A program made the translations under genes and the position numbers. From Niallia endozanthoxylica (GTDB taxonomy: Bacteria; Bacillota; Bacilli; Bacillales; Cytobacillaceae), in assembly GCF_008710145.1 (NCBI RefSeq), contig NZ_VYKL01000028.1, positions 82,231 through 146,230 on the forward strand: a stretch of DNA of 64,000 nucleotides. Direction: 5' to 3'. The notes under the pieces are model-generated. The model worked only from the letters and a program-made list of their open reading frames with translations. It made no database searches and was not told the DNA's origin. This document shows positions 20,401 through 29,432 of the stretch, one piece after another; position 1 is the stretch's first letter; each line of letters opens with the position of its first letter.

Positions 20401-20474
20401 AATAAGAGCAACAATGGTATGAATCTTCCATAAATTAGACAACCTAAAATCAATGATTTTAGGGAGGAATATTT

Positions 20475-21470
20475 ATGCCAGAAAAAGCAGCCATTACATC
20501 ATCAGAATTAGGAACATTATGGCTTACGTATCAAGAAAAAACAATGATTCTGAGAATGTTAGAGTATTTTATAGAGAAAGCAGATGATGAAAAAGCCAAG
20601 GATATTATGACTCTTTTGCATGAAGAGCTTGAAAGCTATGTTGGTAAAATCATTCAAATCTATGAAAAGGAAGGCGCTGTTATACCAGTTGGATATACAG
20701 AACAAGATGTAAATAAGAATGTCCCCAAGCTGTATGATAATGGGTTTGACATTATGTTTGTTCGCCTTTTAAAAGAAATCAGTATGGGGATGCATTCATT
20801 AAATTTGACCATGACGTTTCGAGAAGATATAAATAGGCTTTTTGAAGACCTTACGGCTCTCTCTCAAAAGTATTTTAGAATTTGCTCTCAATATTTGCTG
20901 GAAAAAGGATTACTTGTTCGATCTCCTTACGTCTCGATGCCAAAATTAGTTGAGTTTGTTAAAGATAACAGTTATTTAGGTGGAGGAGCTCTAAATCCAT
21001 TGGGCAAGAAAAGAACATTGAATACAGTAGAGGTTTCTCACCTTTATAAAGCAATTGAATCCAATCTGACAGGCTTAAAATTGATTTTAGGTTTTGCACA
21101 ATGTGCAGCTGATGAAGAGGTTCAGAAATTCTTCCATGAAGGAGAAGAACTGGCTAAAGGCATTATTAAAGAATTAAGTGAAGTCATGATTGAAACCAAC
21201 CTTTCTATTCCTCAAACTCCAGGAGGAAATCCAACGCGTTCAACAGTTGCTCCCTTTTCTGATAAGCTCATGATGTATTGCACAAGTCTTTTCTGCAGCT
21301 TTTCTATGGGAAGTAATTCACTCGGAACCGCTTTTAGTTTACGTAATGACTTGCCCCCCAAAATGGCAGTCTTCATGAAAGATATTTTTGAATATGCCCA
21401 CAAGGGTGCGAAAATCATGATTAAAAATGGTTGGATGGAAGAACCGCCTCAAATGGAAGATCGTAAATGA
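20475..21470 (+). CDS. DUF3231 family protein
   Basis: 331 residues built as two similar helical halves of about 160 residues. The first half starts with SSELGTLWLTYQEKTMILRM and the second with LNTVEVSHLYKAIESNLTGL. The C-terminus ends with IMIKNGWMEEPPQMEDR, a signature shared with 41710, 62839 and the relic at 470. DUF3231 proteins are multi-copy in Bacillus; their function is unknown, and the helical four-helix pattern resembles ferritin-like or spore-coat CotF-like folds. AGGGAGGAATATTT precedes the start. The TGA stop lies within palindromic repeat copy 5. Confidence 0.85.
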   Translation: MPEKAAITSSELGTLWLTYQEKTMILRMLEYFIEKADDEKAKDIMTLLHEELESYVGKIIQIYEKEGAVIPVGYTEQDVNKNVPKLYDNGFDIMFVRLLKEISMGMHSLNLTMTFREDINRLFEDLTALSQKYFRICSQYLLEKGLLVRSPYVSMPKLVEFVKDNSYLGGGALNPLGKKRTLNTVEVSHLYKAIESNLTGLKLILGFAQCAADEEVQKFFHEGEELAKGIIKELSEVMIETNLSIPQTPGGNPTRSTVAPFSDKLMMYCTSLFCSFSMGSNSLGTAFSLRNDLPPKMAVFMKDIFEYAHKGAKIMIKNGWMEEPPQMEDRK

Positions 21471-21537
21471 AACGCGGGAGGGATCTGACGTTTCGTTTTA
21501 AGGAAAATATTTCCTCTGTGAAACGGCAGAACCTTCC

Positions 21538-21808
21538 GAGACTGCTGAATAAATATAAAAATGAATTTTAATCGGTAGTATATAACAGAAGCATCCTAAT
21601 TGATAGGACAGCTCTATTGGGCTTGTCAGAAAGAGGCCTTGATTTGGACAAACATAATAGATTTCCATGAAAATCTGTCAGAATAAGGCCTTGATTTGGA
21701 CAAACATAATAGATTTCCATGAAAACCTGTCAGAAAGAGGTCTTGATTTTGACAAACATAAATAGATTTCCATGAAAATCTGTCAGAAAAGTGTTTTTCA
21801 GCAGTCCT
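21538..21808. mobile_element. MITE-like element with tandem 52-bp units
   Basis: Starts GAGACTGCTGAA and ends with the near-inverse TTTTCAGCAGTCCT. It encodes no protein. Three tandem units of 52, 52 and 53 bp beginning TGTCAGAA at 21624, 21676 and 21728, plus a partial fourth at 21781, fill its right part. A shorter relative in the opposite orientation lies at 26139-26319. Also known features: no transposase is nearby. Confidence 0.8.
21624..21780. repeat. Three tandem 52-bp repeats
   Basis: Each unit holds TGTCAGAA, GGCCTTGATTTGGACAAACA (GGTCTTGATTTTGACAAACA in the third) and TAGATTTCCATGAAAA. Units differ by only a few bases. Confidence 0.9.
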
Positions 21809-21831
21809 GAACCGTCCCGCTGTTTCAATGA

Positions 21832-24129
21832 TTATTCCGTTTTCGCAAGCAATCTTTCTCTTGTTTGTTCGGCAGCTTCAACCATTACCGCCAGTGCTGC
21901 AACGGTTTCATCCATCCCCCGTGTTTTTAACCCGCAATCAGGGTTGATCCAGAACAGCTTTGGATTAAGGACTTGAAGGGCACGGTCAATGTTTCTTGTT
22001 ATCTCTTCAAGCGTTGGTACACGCGGGCTATGAATATCGTATACACCAAGTCCGATACCTTTGCTATACGTATTTTCTTCAAAGGCATGAATCAATTCCC
22101 CATGACTTCTGGATGTTTCAATTGAAATCACATCTGCATCAAGTGCTGTAATCGCATCAATAATCTCTTTGAAATCCGAATAACACATATGGGTATGAAT
22201 TTGTGTTTCATTTTGTACGGATGTGGTCGCAAGTTTAAACGCATAGACTGCTGCGTTCAAATAGCTTTCCCATTTTTCCTGTTTAAGCGGCAGCCCCTCA
22301 CGAATGGCCGGTTCATCCACTTGAATCATACAGATTCCGTTTTCTTCAAGGGTTTCCACTTCTTTTCGAAGCGCAAGGGCAATTTGATTGGCCACCTCAT
22401 AGCGTGAAATATCATCTCGGACAAACGACCAGTTTAGTATCGTAATAGGACCTGTAAGCATTCCTTTAACAGGCTTGGTTGTTAACGATTGGGCATATTC
22501 CGTTTCTTTGACTGTCATCGGTTCTTGATAAGATACGTCCCCATAGATAAGCGGCGGCTTGACGCAACGGGAGCCATACGACTGTACCCAACCGAATTGG
22601 GTGAATTGAAAACCAGCTAATTTTTCACCAAAATATTCAACCATATCTGTCCGTTCAAATTCTCCATGTACCAACACATCCAGGCCAAGTTCCTCTTGAA
22701 TCTCTATCCATTTTTTAATTTCAGCTTTTATATACTCCTCATATTTCGCATCGGTTAACTCACCTTTACGCCAATTTAAACGCTGTTTTCTCACTTCTTG
22801 TGTTTGTGGAAAGCTGCCGATTGTTGTCGTTGGAAGAAGCGGCAATTGAAACATCTCTTCTTGAACCTCTTGACGGACATGAAAGGCTGCCTCACGTTCA
22901 GCTCTATACGTATTCAAGTTTTGAATGGCTTCTTGAACTTGTGTATGGTTTCGAGAGGCTGAATGATTTAAGGCTTGAATCGCTTTTGTACTTGCTGCGA
23001 TTTCGTTCTGTATCGTTTCTTTCCCATCCTGTAAGCCTTTTGCAAGGATAACCGTTTCCTCTAATTTTTCATCTGCAAATGATAGAGCCTCTTTTAACAA
23101 TTCATCAAGTGTTTCTTCGTTCTTAACGGTTATCGGTACATGCAACAAACTTGATGAAGGCTGAACAATCAGACGGTCTTTTGACACAACCTCCGCAATC
23201 TCTTCAAGAAGAGAATACTTTTCATCAAGATTGGCCCGCCAGATGTTACGCCCATCAATGATTCCAGCAGCAAGCACTTTATCTTTTGGGAAACCGTACG
23301 TTTTCAAAGCTGTCAAGTTCTGTCCATGATCGTGTACAAAATCAAGCCCAATTCCTTGAACAGGAAGGGAAATCACTTCTTCATAATGGTCAATGCTTTC
23401 AAAATACGTTTGTAAAATGACCTTTACATTCGGTGCCGCTCTATGCAGCTGTTGATAAACATCGTTAAATACTGCCAGTTCTTCCTCTGAAATCGTTTTA
23501 GCTAAAATCGGCTCATCGATTTGTACCCAATTAACACCTTCTTCTTGTAATTCTCGTAAAATGGCAGCGTAAAGTGGGACAAATTGATTGACAATGGTTT
23601 TAAACTCACTCGCCTCATAGCCTTTTGATAGTTTGACAAATGTGACTGGTCCTAAGATTACAGGCTTTCCATCAATATCCAGTTTTTGTTTCGCCTCTTT
23701 GTAAAATTGAAGCGGACGGTTTTCGACAAGAGCAGGAACGACTCCGTTTAATTCTGGAACAATATAGTGATAGTTTGTGTTAAACCATTTGGTCATCTCA
23801 GAAGCAACCGCACCGTTCGTGCCTCGCGCTATATCAAAATACGTTTCTAGCGATACTTTTCCTCCGCTGTATTCAAAGCGTGTCGGTACAAGACCAAACA
23901 TCACAGCTGTATCGAGCACATGATCATACAGACTAAAGTCTCCAACGGGGATTAAGTCAATCCCTTGTTCCTTTTGCTTCTGAAGAGAAGAAAGGCGAAT
24001 CTCCTCTATTTGTTGTAAAAATGCCTTTTTTTCTAATTTACCTGCCCAAAACTGTTCAAGGGCTTTTTTCCATTCCCGTTTTTCACCAATTCTTGGATAA
24101 CCTACATTCGAACTTCTTACTCTATTCAT
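21832..24129 (-). CDS. metE: Cobalamin-independent methionine synthase
   Basis: 765 residues from the ATG at 24127-24129, which has AAGGAGTG upstream; an earlier in-frame ATG (24169) lacks one. MetE moves a methyl group from methyl-tetrahydrofolate (polyglutamate) to homocysteine. The N-terminal half starts [20 protein letters not shown]; the C-terminal barrel has [13 protein letters not shown], the zinc ligands in [10 protein letters not shown] and [10 protein letters not shown], and [12 protein letters not shown]. It follows a B12 riboswitch and terminator, so it should be off when B12 allows MetH to work. Confidence 0.97.
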   Translation of the reverse strand: MNRVRSSNVGYPRIGEKREWKKALEQFWAGKLEKKAFLQQIEEIRLSSLQKQKEQGIDLIPVGDFSLYDHVLDTAVMFGLVPTRFEYSGGKVSLETYFDIARGTNGAVASEMTKWFNTNYHYIVPELNGVVPALVENRPLQFYKEAKQKLDIDGKPVILGPVTFVKLSKGYEASEFKTIVNQFVPLYAAILRELQEEGVNWVQIDEPILAKTISEEELAVFNDVYQQLHRAAPNVKVILQTYFESIDHYEEVISLPVQGIGLDFVHDHGQNLTALKTYGFPKDKVLAAGIIDGRNIWRANLDEKYSLLEEIAEVVSKDRLIVQPSSSLLHVPITVKNEETLDELLKEALSFADEKLEETVILAKGLQDGKETIQNEIAASTKAIQALNHSASRNHTQVQEAIQNLNTYRAEREAAFHVRQEVQEEMFQLPLLPTTTIGSFPQTQEVRKQRLNWRKGELTDAKYEEYIKAEIKKWIEIQEELGLDVLVHGEFERTDMVEYFGEKLAGFQFTQFGWVQSYGSRCVKPPLIYGDVSYQEPMTVKETEYAQSLTTKPVKGMLTGPITILNWSFVRDDISRYEVANQIALALRKEVETLEENGICMIQVDEPAIREGLPLKQEKWESYLNAAVYAFKLATTSVQNETQIHTHMCYSDFKEIIDAITALDADVISIETSRSHGELIHAFEENTYSKGIGLGVYDIHSPRVPTLEEITRNIDRALQVLNPKLFWINPDCGLKTRGMDETVAALAVMVEAAEQTRERLLAKTE

Positions 24130-24173
24130 TGTTTGATGACACTCCTTGTATGATGGTATTCTTGTCTGCAACT

Positions 24174-24213
24174 AAAAAAATCTCCCTTTTCCTATAGAAA
24201 AGAGAGATTCATA
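24174..24213 (-). terminator. Terminator in the metE leader
   Basis: ATCTCTCTTTTC pairs with GGAAAAGGGAGAT, then T7, on the minus strand between the riboswitch and metE. It is the likely off-switch of the riboswitch. Confidence 0.88.
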
Positions 24214-24299
24214 CGCATAGTTAACTAGAGTTGAGACAATCTGATTTTCTCAACACGTATTCCTCACCCCTCTCTATACACCCGTAGAGTACAAGTGAA

Positions 24300-24475
24300 T
24301 ACAACAGACAGGTCTCCTGGCTTAGGTTCATTGCTCCTTATCCCTTCCCATTTCAATCTATATGAAACAGTGGTTTTAATGATAAGTCGCTCCCCATTAC
24401 AGTGGCGGGACCGCGCCGGACTTTCACCGGTCTTCCCTTTTAAGCTGAGTACATGATGTACACAGCATCTGATGC
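24300..24475 (-). promoter_or_regulatory. Cobalamin riboswitch of metE
   Basis: On the minus strand the order is: AAGACCGGTGAAAGTCCGGC, GCGGTCCCGCCACTGTAATG, CACTG-TTTC, GGGAAGGGATAAGG, and AAGCCAGGAGACCTGTC. These are the conserved parts of the adenosylcobalamin aptamer. Confidence 0.95.
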
Positions 24476-24609
24476 ATTTTTTATTAAGTTTTAATAGATT
24501 TAAATAAAAATGTTTTATATTTTATAATATTTTGAATGTGATAATCATATTAGCATGATACACACAGGCTGTCAAAAGAGTTTTTAAAAAAATGAAACAC
24601 AGAGACTGT

Positions 24610-25464
24610 TCAATCTTCGACTTCAACTAAGAAGACGCGGTCTTTGAAACGCCCCTTCGATTTAGCCTTTTGTTTTCTAACCTTTTCCACTTCTTGCATG
24701 GTTACTCCATGATACTCAGCCATCGATTGAATCACTTCAACTAAATCAGCTAATTCTTCTATAATCTCTTTCTGGTTCTTTGCTTGTGCATACTCATCTA
24801 ATTCCTCATATGCTTTTCTTTTTAATTCAAAAATAAATTCTTGATGATCTAATATTCTACTTCTATACCTTTTGCCATTTTTCTCAAGAATAGCGGGAAT
24901 TTCATCACGGACAAGTTTATTATGTACTTGAAACGTTTTATTTGTGCTGTAAGGTTGGGTTTTTCCTTTGACCCATTGACGAAAGAAATTCCAATCTTTT
25001 ACCGTGCCATCTTCATTTAATATTCCTAAAAAGACGCCGTCCCCCTTACCTACTTGCCAAATGGCATGTGCCGAATTAAGCTTGTCCGTTATTCCATACT
25101 GCATGACATATTCGATAAAAGCTTGTTTTCCTGGCTTTGTTTGTTGTGAAACATAGGCCACCAAATAGATATCGATACAACTAGGTCCCCATTCGTTTGG
25201 TTCATGCTGTAGAATGTGTTCTTTAATGATAGTAATCTTCTTCTCCGTCGTTTGAAATAAAATCCGATCCTTCATTTTATCTATACGATACGCTGTATAA
25301 CTTCTTTTTTCCCATTGTTTAAGTGTAGACTCATCTCCATTGGCGGAATCTAGTTTTTCAAGCATATTTTTAAGATTGCAGACCGTTGGAATCACGTTGT
25401 TATAGATGTTTCGACCTCTAATATGGTTAGGTAAAGAAAAGGAATTATCTAATAAATTGATCAT
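24610..25464 (-). CDS. MazG-like pyrophosphohydrolase fused to an unknown N-terminal domain
   Basis: 284 residues. The C-terminal ~105 residues (NKLVRDEIPAILEKNGKRYR, YEELDEYAQAKNQKEIIEEL, ADLVEVIQSMAEYHG) match small MazG-like / phosphoribosyl-ATP pyrophosphohydrolase-like proteins, with the acidic E-E-x-x-E and E-x-x-D metal-binding residues present. Such enzymes clear abnormal nucleotides. The first ~175 residues are not recognised; they hold WGPSCIDIYLVAYVSQQTKP and WQVGKGDGVFLGILNEDGTV, look soluble, and lack membrane segments. The MazG-like part is usually a free ~100-residue protein, so this is an unusual fusion. Monocistronic. Confidence 0.75.
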   Translation of the reverse strand: MINLLDNSFSLPNHIRGRNIYNNVIPTVCNLKNMLEKLDSANGDESTLKQWEKRSYTAYRIDKMKDRILFQTTEKKITIIKEHILQHEPNEWGPSCIDIYLVAYVSQQTKPGKQAFIEYVMQYGITDKLNSAHAIWQVGKGDGVFLGILNEDGTVKDWNFFRQWVKGKTQPYSTNKTFQVHNKLVRDEIPAILEKNGKRYRSRILDHQEFIFELKRKAYEELDEYAQAKNQKEIIEELADLVEVIQSMAEYHGVTMQEVEKVRKQKAKSKGRFKDRVFLVEVED

Positions 25465-25492
25465 ATACTATCACCTTCAATCTTTTCGTATG

Positions 25493-25571
25493 GAAATGCG
25501 GGGATGGTTCTGCCATTTCATTTTCAGGAAATTATTCCCTATTAATGAAACGTGAACCGACCCTACGTTTC
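25493..25571. repeat. Palindromic repeat, copy 6
   Basis: Lies between two minus-strand genes. Its right end contains the TGA stop codon (25570-25572) of the DUF4306 gene, read on the minus strand as TGAAACGTAGGG. Confidence 0.88.
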
Positions 25572-26052
25572 ATTCCGTTTTCATCCTCTTAATTCTTATC
25601 GTAACCGTCAAATAAGTAATAAGCCCCGTTAACAAACAAAATAAACCACAAACGGTGAACAGACCGAACATTTTTTGACCGCCATCTGTTAAAGAGCCAA
25701 AACTGAAATAGCCTAGTGAAAATAATACCCCGCTGATTATGAAAAGATAAAAAGCAAACCATTTCCTTACTTTTTTAAAGAGAAGGTTTCCTAATAAGAT
25801 GAGCAGATATAAACCGCTCACAATCATAATCATGGGAAATGTGGGTCGATATTGGGCTGCATAAATAAAAAAATCCCATTGCAGAATATCGCTTGATTCA
25901 TGAACATGTCCAACCATCCACTGAGTAATGGGTGTGGAATTCCGCCACTCTGAAGGACGATTTAGAAGAGCACTTCCTTCATACCAAGCAGCAAGAAAGG
26001 AAAATAAAAAAGCACCAGAGGCAATACAGAACTGAAAGATAAATCGCAACAT
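25570..26052 (-). CDS. DUF4306 membrane protein (YjdJ-like)
   Basis: 160 residues from the ATG at 26050-26052, which has GGGAGG upstream; the longer in-frame extension runs into the MITE at 26139 and is not plausible. Four hydrophobic segments are visible (about 4-22, 75-95, 100-120, 130-152). FLFSFLAAWYEGSALLNRPSEW and TPITQW at the N-terminus recall the B. subtilis YjdJ family. Function unknown. The stop codon lies inside palindromic repeat copy 6. Confidence 0.7.
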   Translation of the reverse strand: MLRFIFQFCIASGAFLFSFLAAWYEGSALLNRPSEWRNSTPITQWMVGHVHESSDILQWDFFIYAAQYRPTFPMIMIVSGLYLLILLGNLLFKKVRKWFAFYLFIISGVLFSLGYFSFGSLTDGGQKMFGLFTVCGLFCLLTGLITYLTVTIRIKRMKTE

Positions 26053-26120
26053 GAAAAATAACCTCCCACATAGGATTTGATGACTTTCTTTTCGTTGTAC
26101 TCTGGCTGAGTGAAATGTGT

Positions 26121-26388
26121 GAAACGAGGGGACAGTTCGAGACTGCTGAAAAATACTTTTCTGACAGATTTTCATAGAGATCCCTAAAGTTTGTCCGAAT
26201 CCAGGCTTCATTCGGACAGATTTCCTGAAAACCCCAATAGCATTGCCTTATCAATTAGGATGCTTCTGTTATATACTACCCCGCTTGAAATTCATTTTTA
26301 TATTATTTCAGCAGTCTCTGACAGTTCTGCCGTTTCATTTGGAGGAAAAGATTTCCCATATGAAACGCGAAATCATTCCCTACGTTTC
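26121..26388. repeat. Palindromic repeat, copy 7, split by a MITE-like element
   Basis: GAAACGAGGGGACAGTTC at the left and GACAGTTCTGCCGTTTCATT at the right form one repeat once the insertion and one 8-bp GACAGTTC duplication are removed. It ends TACGTTTC at 26388. Confidence 0.88.
26139..26319. mobile_element. MITE-like element, short form
   Basis: 181 bp, begins GAGACTGCTGAA and ends TTCAGCAGTCTCT, an inverted repeat of at least 12 bp. The flanks GACAGTTC (26131-26138 and 26320-26327) are an exact 8-bp target duplication. It is the reverse orientation of 21538-21808 (shared TCAATTAGGATGCTTCTGTT), with only about one copy of the internal unit. Confidence 0.88.
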
Positions 26389-26691
26389 TGATTTACTACC
26401 AATTCTTTGTTTTTGATAGAAAACCCTTCCTGGTTTACTGAAATTCGTTTTTCTTTTACTGACAAAAAGGAACATGATTCAGAAATATACGCACTTATCA
26501 TTAAGCTATCTTTCTATATACATACGCTATTGGACATATACCGACTAAAACTACTTGCTGCATTTACGTCCAAGTCATGAGTTCATTGCTTTTTTTCTAT
26601 CTGACAAATGCATTGAACCAATAAATTGACTTTCAAACTCACTTTTATTTTAATTAAACTAACATATGTTAACGTTTGCAAGACTACCATT

Positions 26692-26976
26692 ATTGGTAAA
26701 TGGCTGGACGATAAACATCTGCAGCTTGTCAAACAAGTTGCCTTGTTAGCGAAAAACCACGACACATCTCCGGCAGCCCTATCGCTGGGATGGCTTTTGA
26801 GTCGTTCGGTCGTTTCTACTATTATTGTCGGTGCCACACGGGAAGAACAAGTGATGGAAAATATAAAGTGTCTGTCATTAGATTTGGATTCATCAACCAT
26901 TGAGGCACTTAACCATGCCAGCATGCCTTTCATTTATGGAGAATCGTTTGCTTCGTATCGCCTGCCTAGCGAATGA
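26692..26976 (+). pseudogene. C-terminal fragment of an aldo/keto reductase
   Basis: The plus-strand frame reads IGKWLDDKHLQLVKQVALLA, SPAALSLGWLLSRSVVSTII, VGATREEQVMENIK and ends YRLPSE, TGA. This is the last ~95 residues of an aldo/keto reductase barrel, including the NADP-binding TREEQVMENI region. The N-terminal two thirds, with the catalytic Tyr and Lys, are missing, and upstream is unrelated A/T-rich sequence. The TGA lies in palindromic repeat copy 8. Confidence 0.85.
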
Positions 26977-27062
26977 AATGCGGGGACGGTTCTAGACTGC
27001 AGAAAAAGTCCATTGAAGGAAAAGATTTCCTCTATGAAATGTGAGAACCCTCCCGATGTTTC
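26975..27062. repeat. Palindromic repeat, copy 8, with a possible MITE scar
   Basis: Starts within the TGA of the reductase fragment. After GGGGACGGTTC the expected arm is replaced by TAGACTGCAGAAAAAGTCC, which resembles a MITE end; the rest of the repeat is normal. Confidence 0.85.
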
Positions 27063-27339
27063 TATACTTTTTTTATATTCATGCAATTAATCTTTGTCCT
27101 ATCTTTATCCATATCCTTCATGTTGTCATTGTTTCCACACAAACATCAAAAGTCGATTCATTAGTACACTGATTCCGTAAATCCATGCCAGTTGGGGTTT
27201 ATCAACAGAGTATAAGGCAATAGCAGGCAACACAAATACCATAAGTTCTAAGAATAGATGCAGCGGCATGGATAACTTGACTATGGCTTTAGGAGAACCG
27301 AAAACTCCCCATATAATCGCAATGAAAAGGGGTGCTCCT

Positions 27340-27600
27340 ACCGCTCAAATTTTCCTACTCAATTCTACTCAACCCTATCTAAATGATAGATTTTGTAGAA
27401 TTGTCACACCTTCGTACTCATCTTTTCCCCATATCAAGACCAAATGCAGTGTGAAGATCTTGATGGCAGGACAATATTTTTTCAAGTGCGAATGGGCACC
27501 GTCATGCTCTCGAATGAGAAAGCAATATGATCGAAGTATAGTTAGTCCAATCGTGTTCGGGACACTCCTAACTAGCCTGAGCGTGGCAATTATAGGTTGT
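27340..27600 (-). ncRNA. Candidate omega-RNA region of the TnpB element
   Basis: About 250 non-coding bases lie between the tnpB stop and the element's right end, the place where TnpB elements encode their guide RNA. The guide would be the flanking yrdB sequence beginning GGAGCACCCCTTTTCATTGC on the minus strand. This is by position only; I did not fold it. Confidence 0.3.
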
Positions 27601-29017
27601 TTTTATTTTCTATCCAGAGAACAGGTTTTCCGTATCGTGCTTCGCCTATATGGGTGAAACTTTTTAGTTTATGTTTATATTTTTGAAGATCTAATGAGAA
27701 GCCCATTTTTCTTCCAATATTGACACTCGAATTAGTATCCCTCATGAATTCATTCCCGCATTGAACACAAACAAAGCTTCGAATAGAAGGGTCTTTCTTC
27801 TCTTCATGACCGCATACACAGCATTCTTTGGTCGTGTTGTGTTCATTTGCCAAGAGATAATATTTTTCTAGTTTCACAGCCACCCATTCTGCAATATGAC
27901 GGAATTCCCCTATTTTTTCTTGGTTTAGCATCCTTCTTTTCATATGGTTAAAAGGAGCCGTACTGTTAGTTGGCGTATAATCACCAACAATAACCAAATC
28001 ATATCTCCGATACAATTCATGTGATATGGTGTACAATGCCGTCTTTAGTTGTTCTCGACGTTTGTGATATGCCTTATCTAACGCATGATTAAAACGGTTC
28101 CATCGTGGACTATGGACCTTGTAAGTATTTCCCTGTTTCGTTTTTCTTTTTCGGTAATTTTTTTCACAGGCATCGCGAAGGGATTTGAGTTCATCCATTT
28201 TTTTATCCCAATATTTTATCATACGAAGTTTTTTAAATTCGATTGAATTTCCTTCATAATCGACTCCTACAAAGAAATTCTTATGATTAGGGTCCTATGC
28301 AATCCATTTAGAATTCATTGGGGTGTTCACTTTCTTTTCTGGAAGTTTTGGTTTGATTGGTTTTTCTTTTCCTTCTTTTTTTGCAAGATTGAAAGCCTTT
28401 CGATAATCGGACATGACTTTTTTGAACTCTAATTCTTGATCTGAACATCGTTCGATTGTAAAAATGGCATAAAATTGATTGCCTTGTTGTTTACAAAGCG
28501 TAAAAGTTTTGATGATTTCTCCCTTTTTTAGTTCAACCTTTTCTTTTAACGTACCAGAAACGGAAGGATTTCCTTTTCCTTTTTCTATTTTCATACCGGG
28601 GATCGTCCCTAATGAAATAGAAATAGTTTTTCCTTCATTTAGGATTTCCCACCCTTTATTCGGTTCATCAAAGACTAAGCTGAACCACTTCTTTTTCCAA
28701 CTTCTAAATTGAGGATATCCTGTTCTTCCTTCAAAAAAGCCTTTATATGCGTTGACCAGTCTAGTAGAGGGTTCTTTTAAAGGAGAAGAAAAAACGGTAT
28801 TTAAAAAAGGGTGTTTTGCCTTTAGAGAAACACCATAATTACGAAGATTTCTGTTTTTTAATAATTTCAAGGCATTATTATTTTCCTTATAGTCTTTTTG
28901 ACAGGCATCTAATAATTGATTATACAACCAATTACAAATTTTGCTTTGTCCGTCTAGAATGAGTTCAGCTTCTTTTACAAAGTTCACTTTGATTTTTCTA
29001 CTATATGTTAACCCCAC
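27590..29017 (-). pseudogene. tnpB: TnpB-like RNA-guided nuclease gene with one nonsense codon
   Basis: Two open stretches in the same frame (29017-28295 and 28294-27590) are split only by a TAG at 28295-28297, where SKWIA*DPNHKNFFVGVDYEGN should read on through the RuvC-I Asp. The second part has YDLVIVGDYTPT, a zinc ribbon CVCGHEEKK...CVQCG, and the RuvC-III Asp in RDTNSSVNIG. I chose the GTG start at 29017 because GGGAGGTGAAAATA lies before it. A single base change such as TTG to TAG would explain the stop. Otherwise the protein looks intact (about 475 residues), so inactivation is recent. Confidence 0.85.
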
Positions 29018-29092
29018 TATTTTCACCTCCCTTACTAACATTATACCAAACATACGTTTGCTAACCTAAAAAATACTATCCAAAATTTACAT

Positions 29093-29130
29093 AAAAAACC
29101 TAACCAAAATAAATAATTTTGATTAGGTTT
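29093..29130. terminator. Hairpin near the TnpB element's left end
   Basis: AAACCTAACCAAAATA pairs with TTTTGATTAGGTTT. It could be an end structure of the element or a terminator. Confidence 0.5.
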
Positions 29131-29310
29131 AAATAGTTTTAGTTAAACTGTTTTGTAGCCCCCAATATGATCTTCATCATATTTCCGCTTCCTATATGAA
29201 ATCCCCAATATCCAAGAGCAACTAATGCACATATTTCTAATAGGAATCTTAATCCTAGATTCATAGATTGCAGTATGAACATCATAAATCCTCCCCAAAA
29301 CAGCTTATTG

Positions 29311-29381
29311 AACCACGAGGACCGTTTCACTCCAAGGAACATATGTCTCATATGACACACAAAGACCATCCCTACGTTTCA
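29311..29381. repeat. Palindromic repeat, copy 9, degenerate
   Basis: GAACCACGAGGACCGTTTCA at the left and ACCATCCCTACGTTTC at the right remain; the middle is altered. It lies between yrdB and coaD, which are divergent. Confidence 0.65.
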
Positions 29382-29432
29382 GTTTACTAAAAAGATGGGT
29401 AAAATAAAAAAGAAAACGAATGAGGTGATGAA

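Larger units (their letters stand above)
21469..21827. repeat. Palindromic repeat, copy 5, split by a MITE-like element
   Basis: The left part 21469-21537 begins inside the DUF3231 stop codon. The right end resumes at 21809 with GAACCGTCC. The 9 bp around the insertion (GAACCTTCC left, GAACCGTCC right) look like a target duplication with one change. Confidence 0.85.
27336..29149 (-). mobile_element. TnpB-only insertion sequence (IS605/IS607 type)
   Basis: About 1.8 kb between the two halves of the yrdB-like gene. It carries only a tnpB-type gene (with an amber codon) and no TnpA or serine recombinase, so it was probably moved in trans. Edges are inferred from the yrdB frame and are good to a few bases. 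The left side in yrdB reads ATATTGGGGG. A hairpin lies at 29093-29130 near one end. Confidence 0.8.
27126..29285 (-). pseudogene. YrdB-family (DUF2568-like) membrane gene split by a TnpB element
   Basis: The N-terminal part at 29285-29150 reads MMFILQSMNLGLRFLLEICA, LVALGYWGFHIGSG, KIILG. The C-terminal part at about 27335-27126 resumes GAPLFIAIIWGVFGSPKAIV, ELMVFVLPAIALYSVDKPQL, ISVLMNRLLMFVWKQ, stop. Joined, they give a normal-length four-helix YrdB-like protein of unknown function. The start has GGGAGGATTT upstream. The element has cut it between LG and GAP. A second copy of the C-terminal part lies at 30031-30188. Confidence 0.85.

Noticed and set aside
26583..26933. Minus-strand frame opposite the aldo/keto reductase fragment
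   Set aside because: The plus-strand reading has clear reductase motifs; the opposite frame has none.
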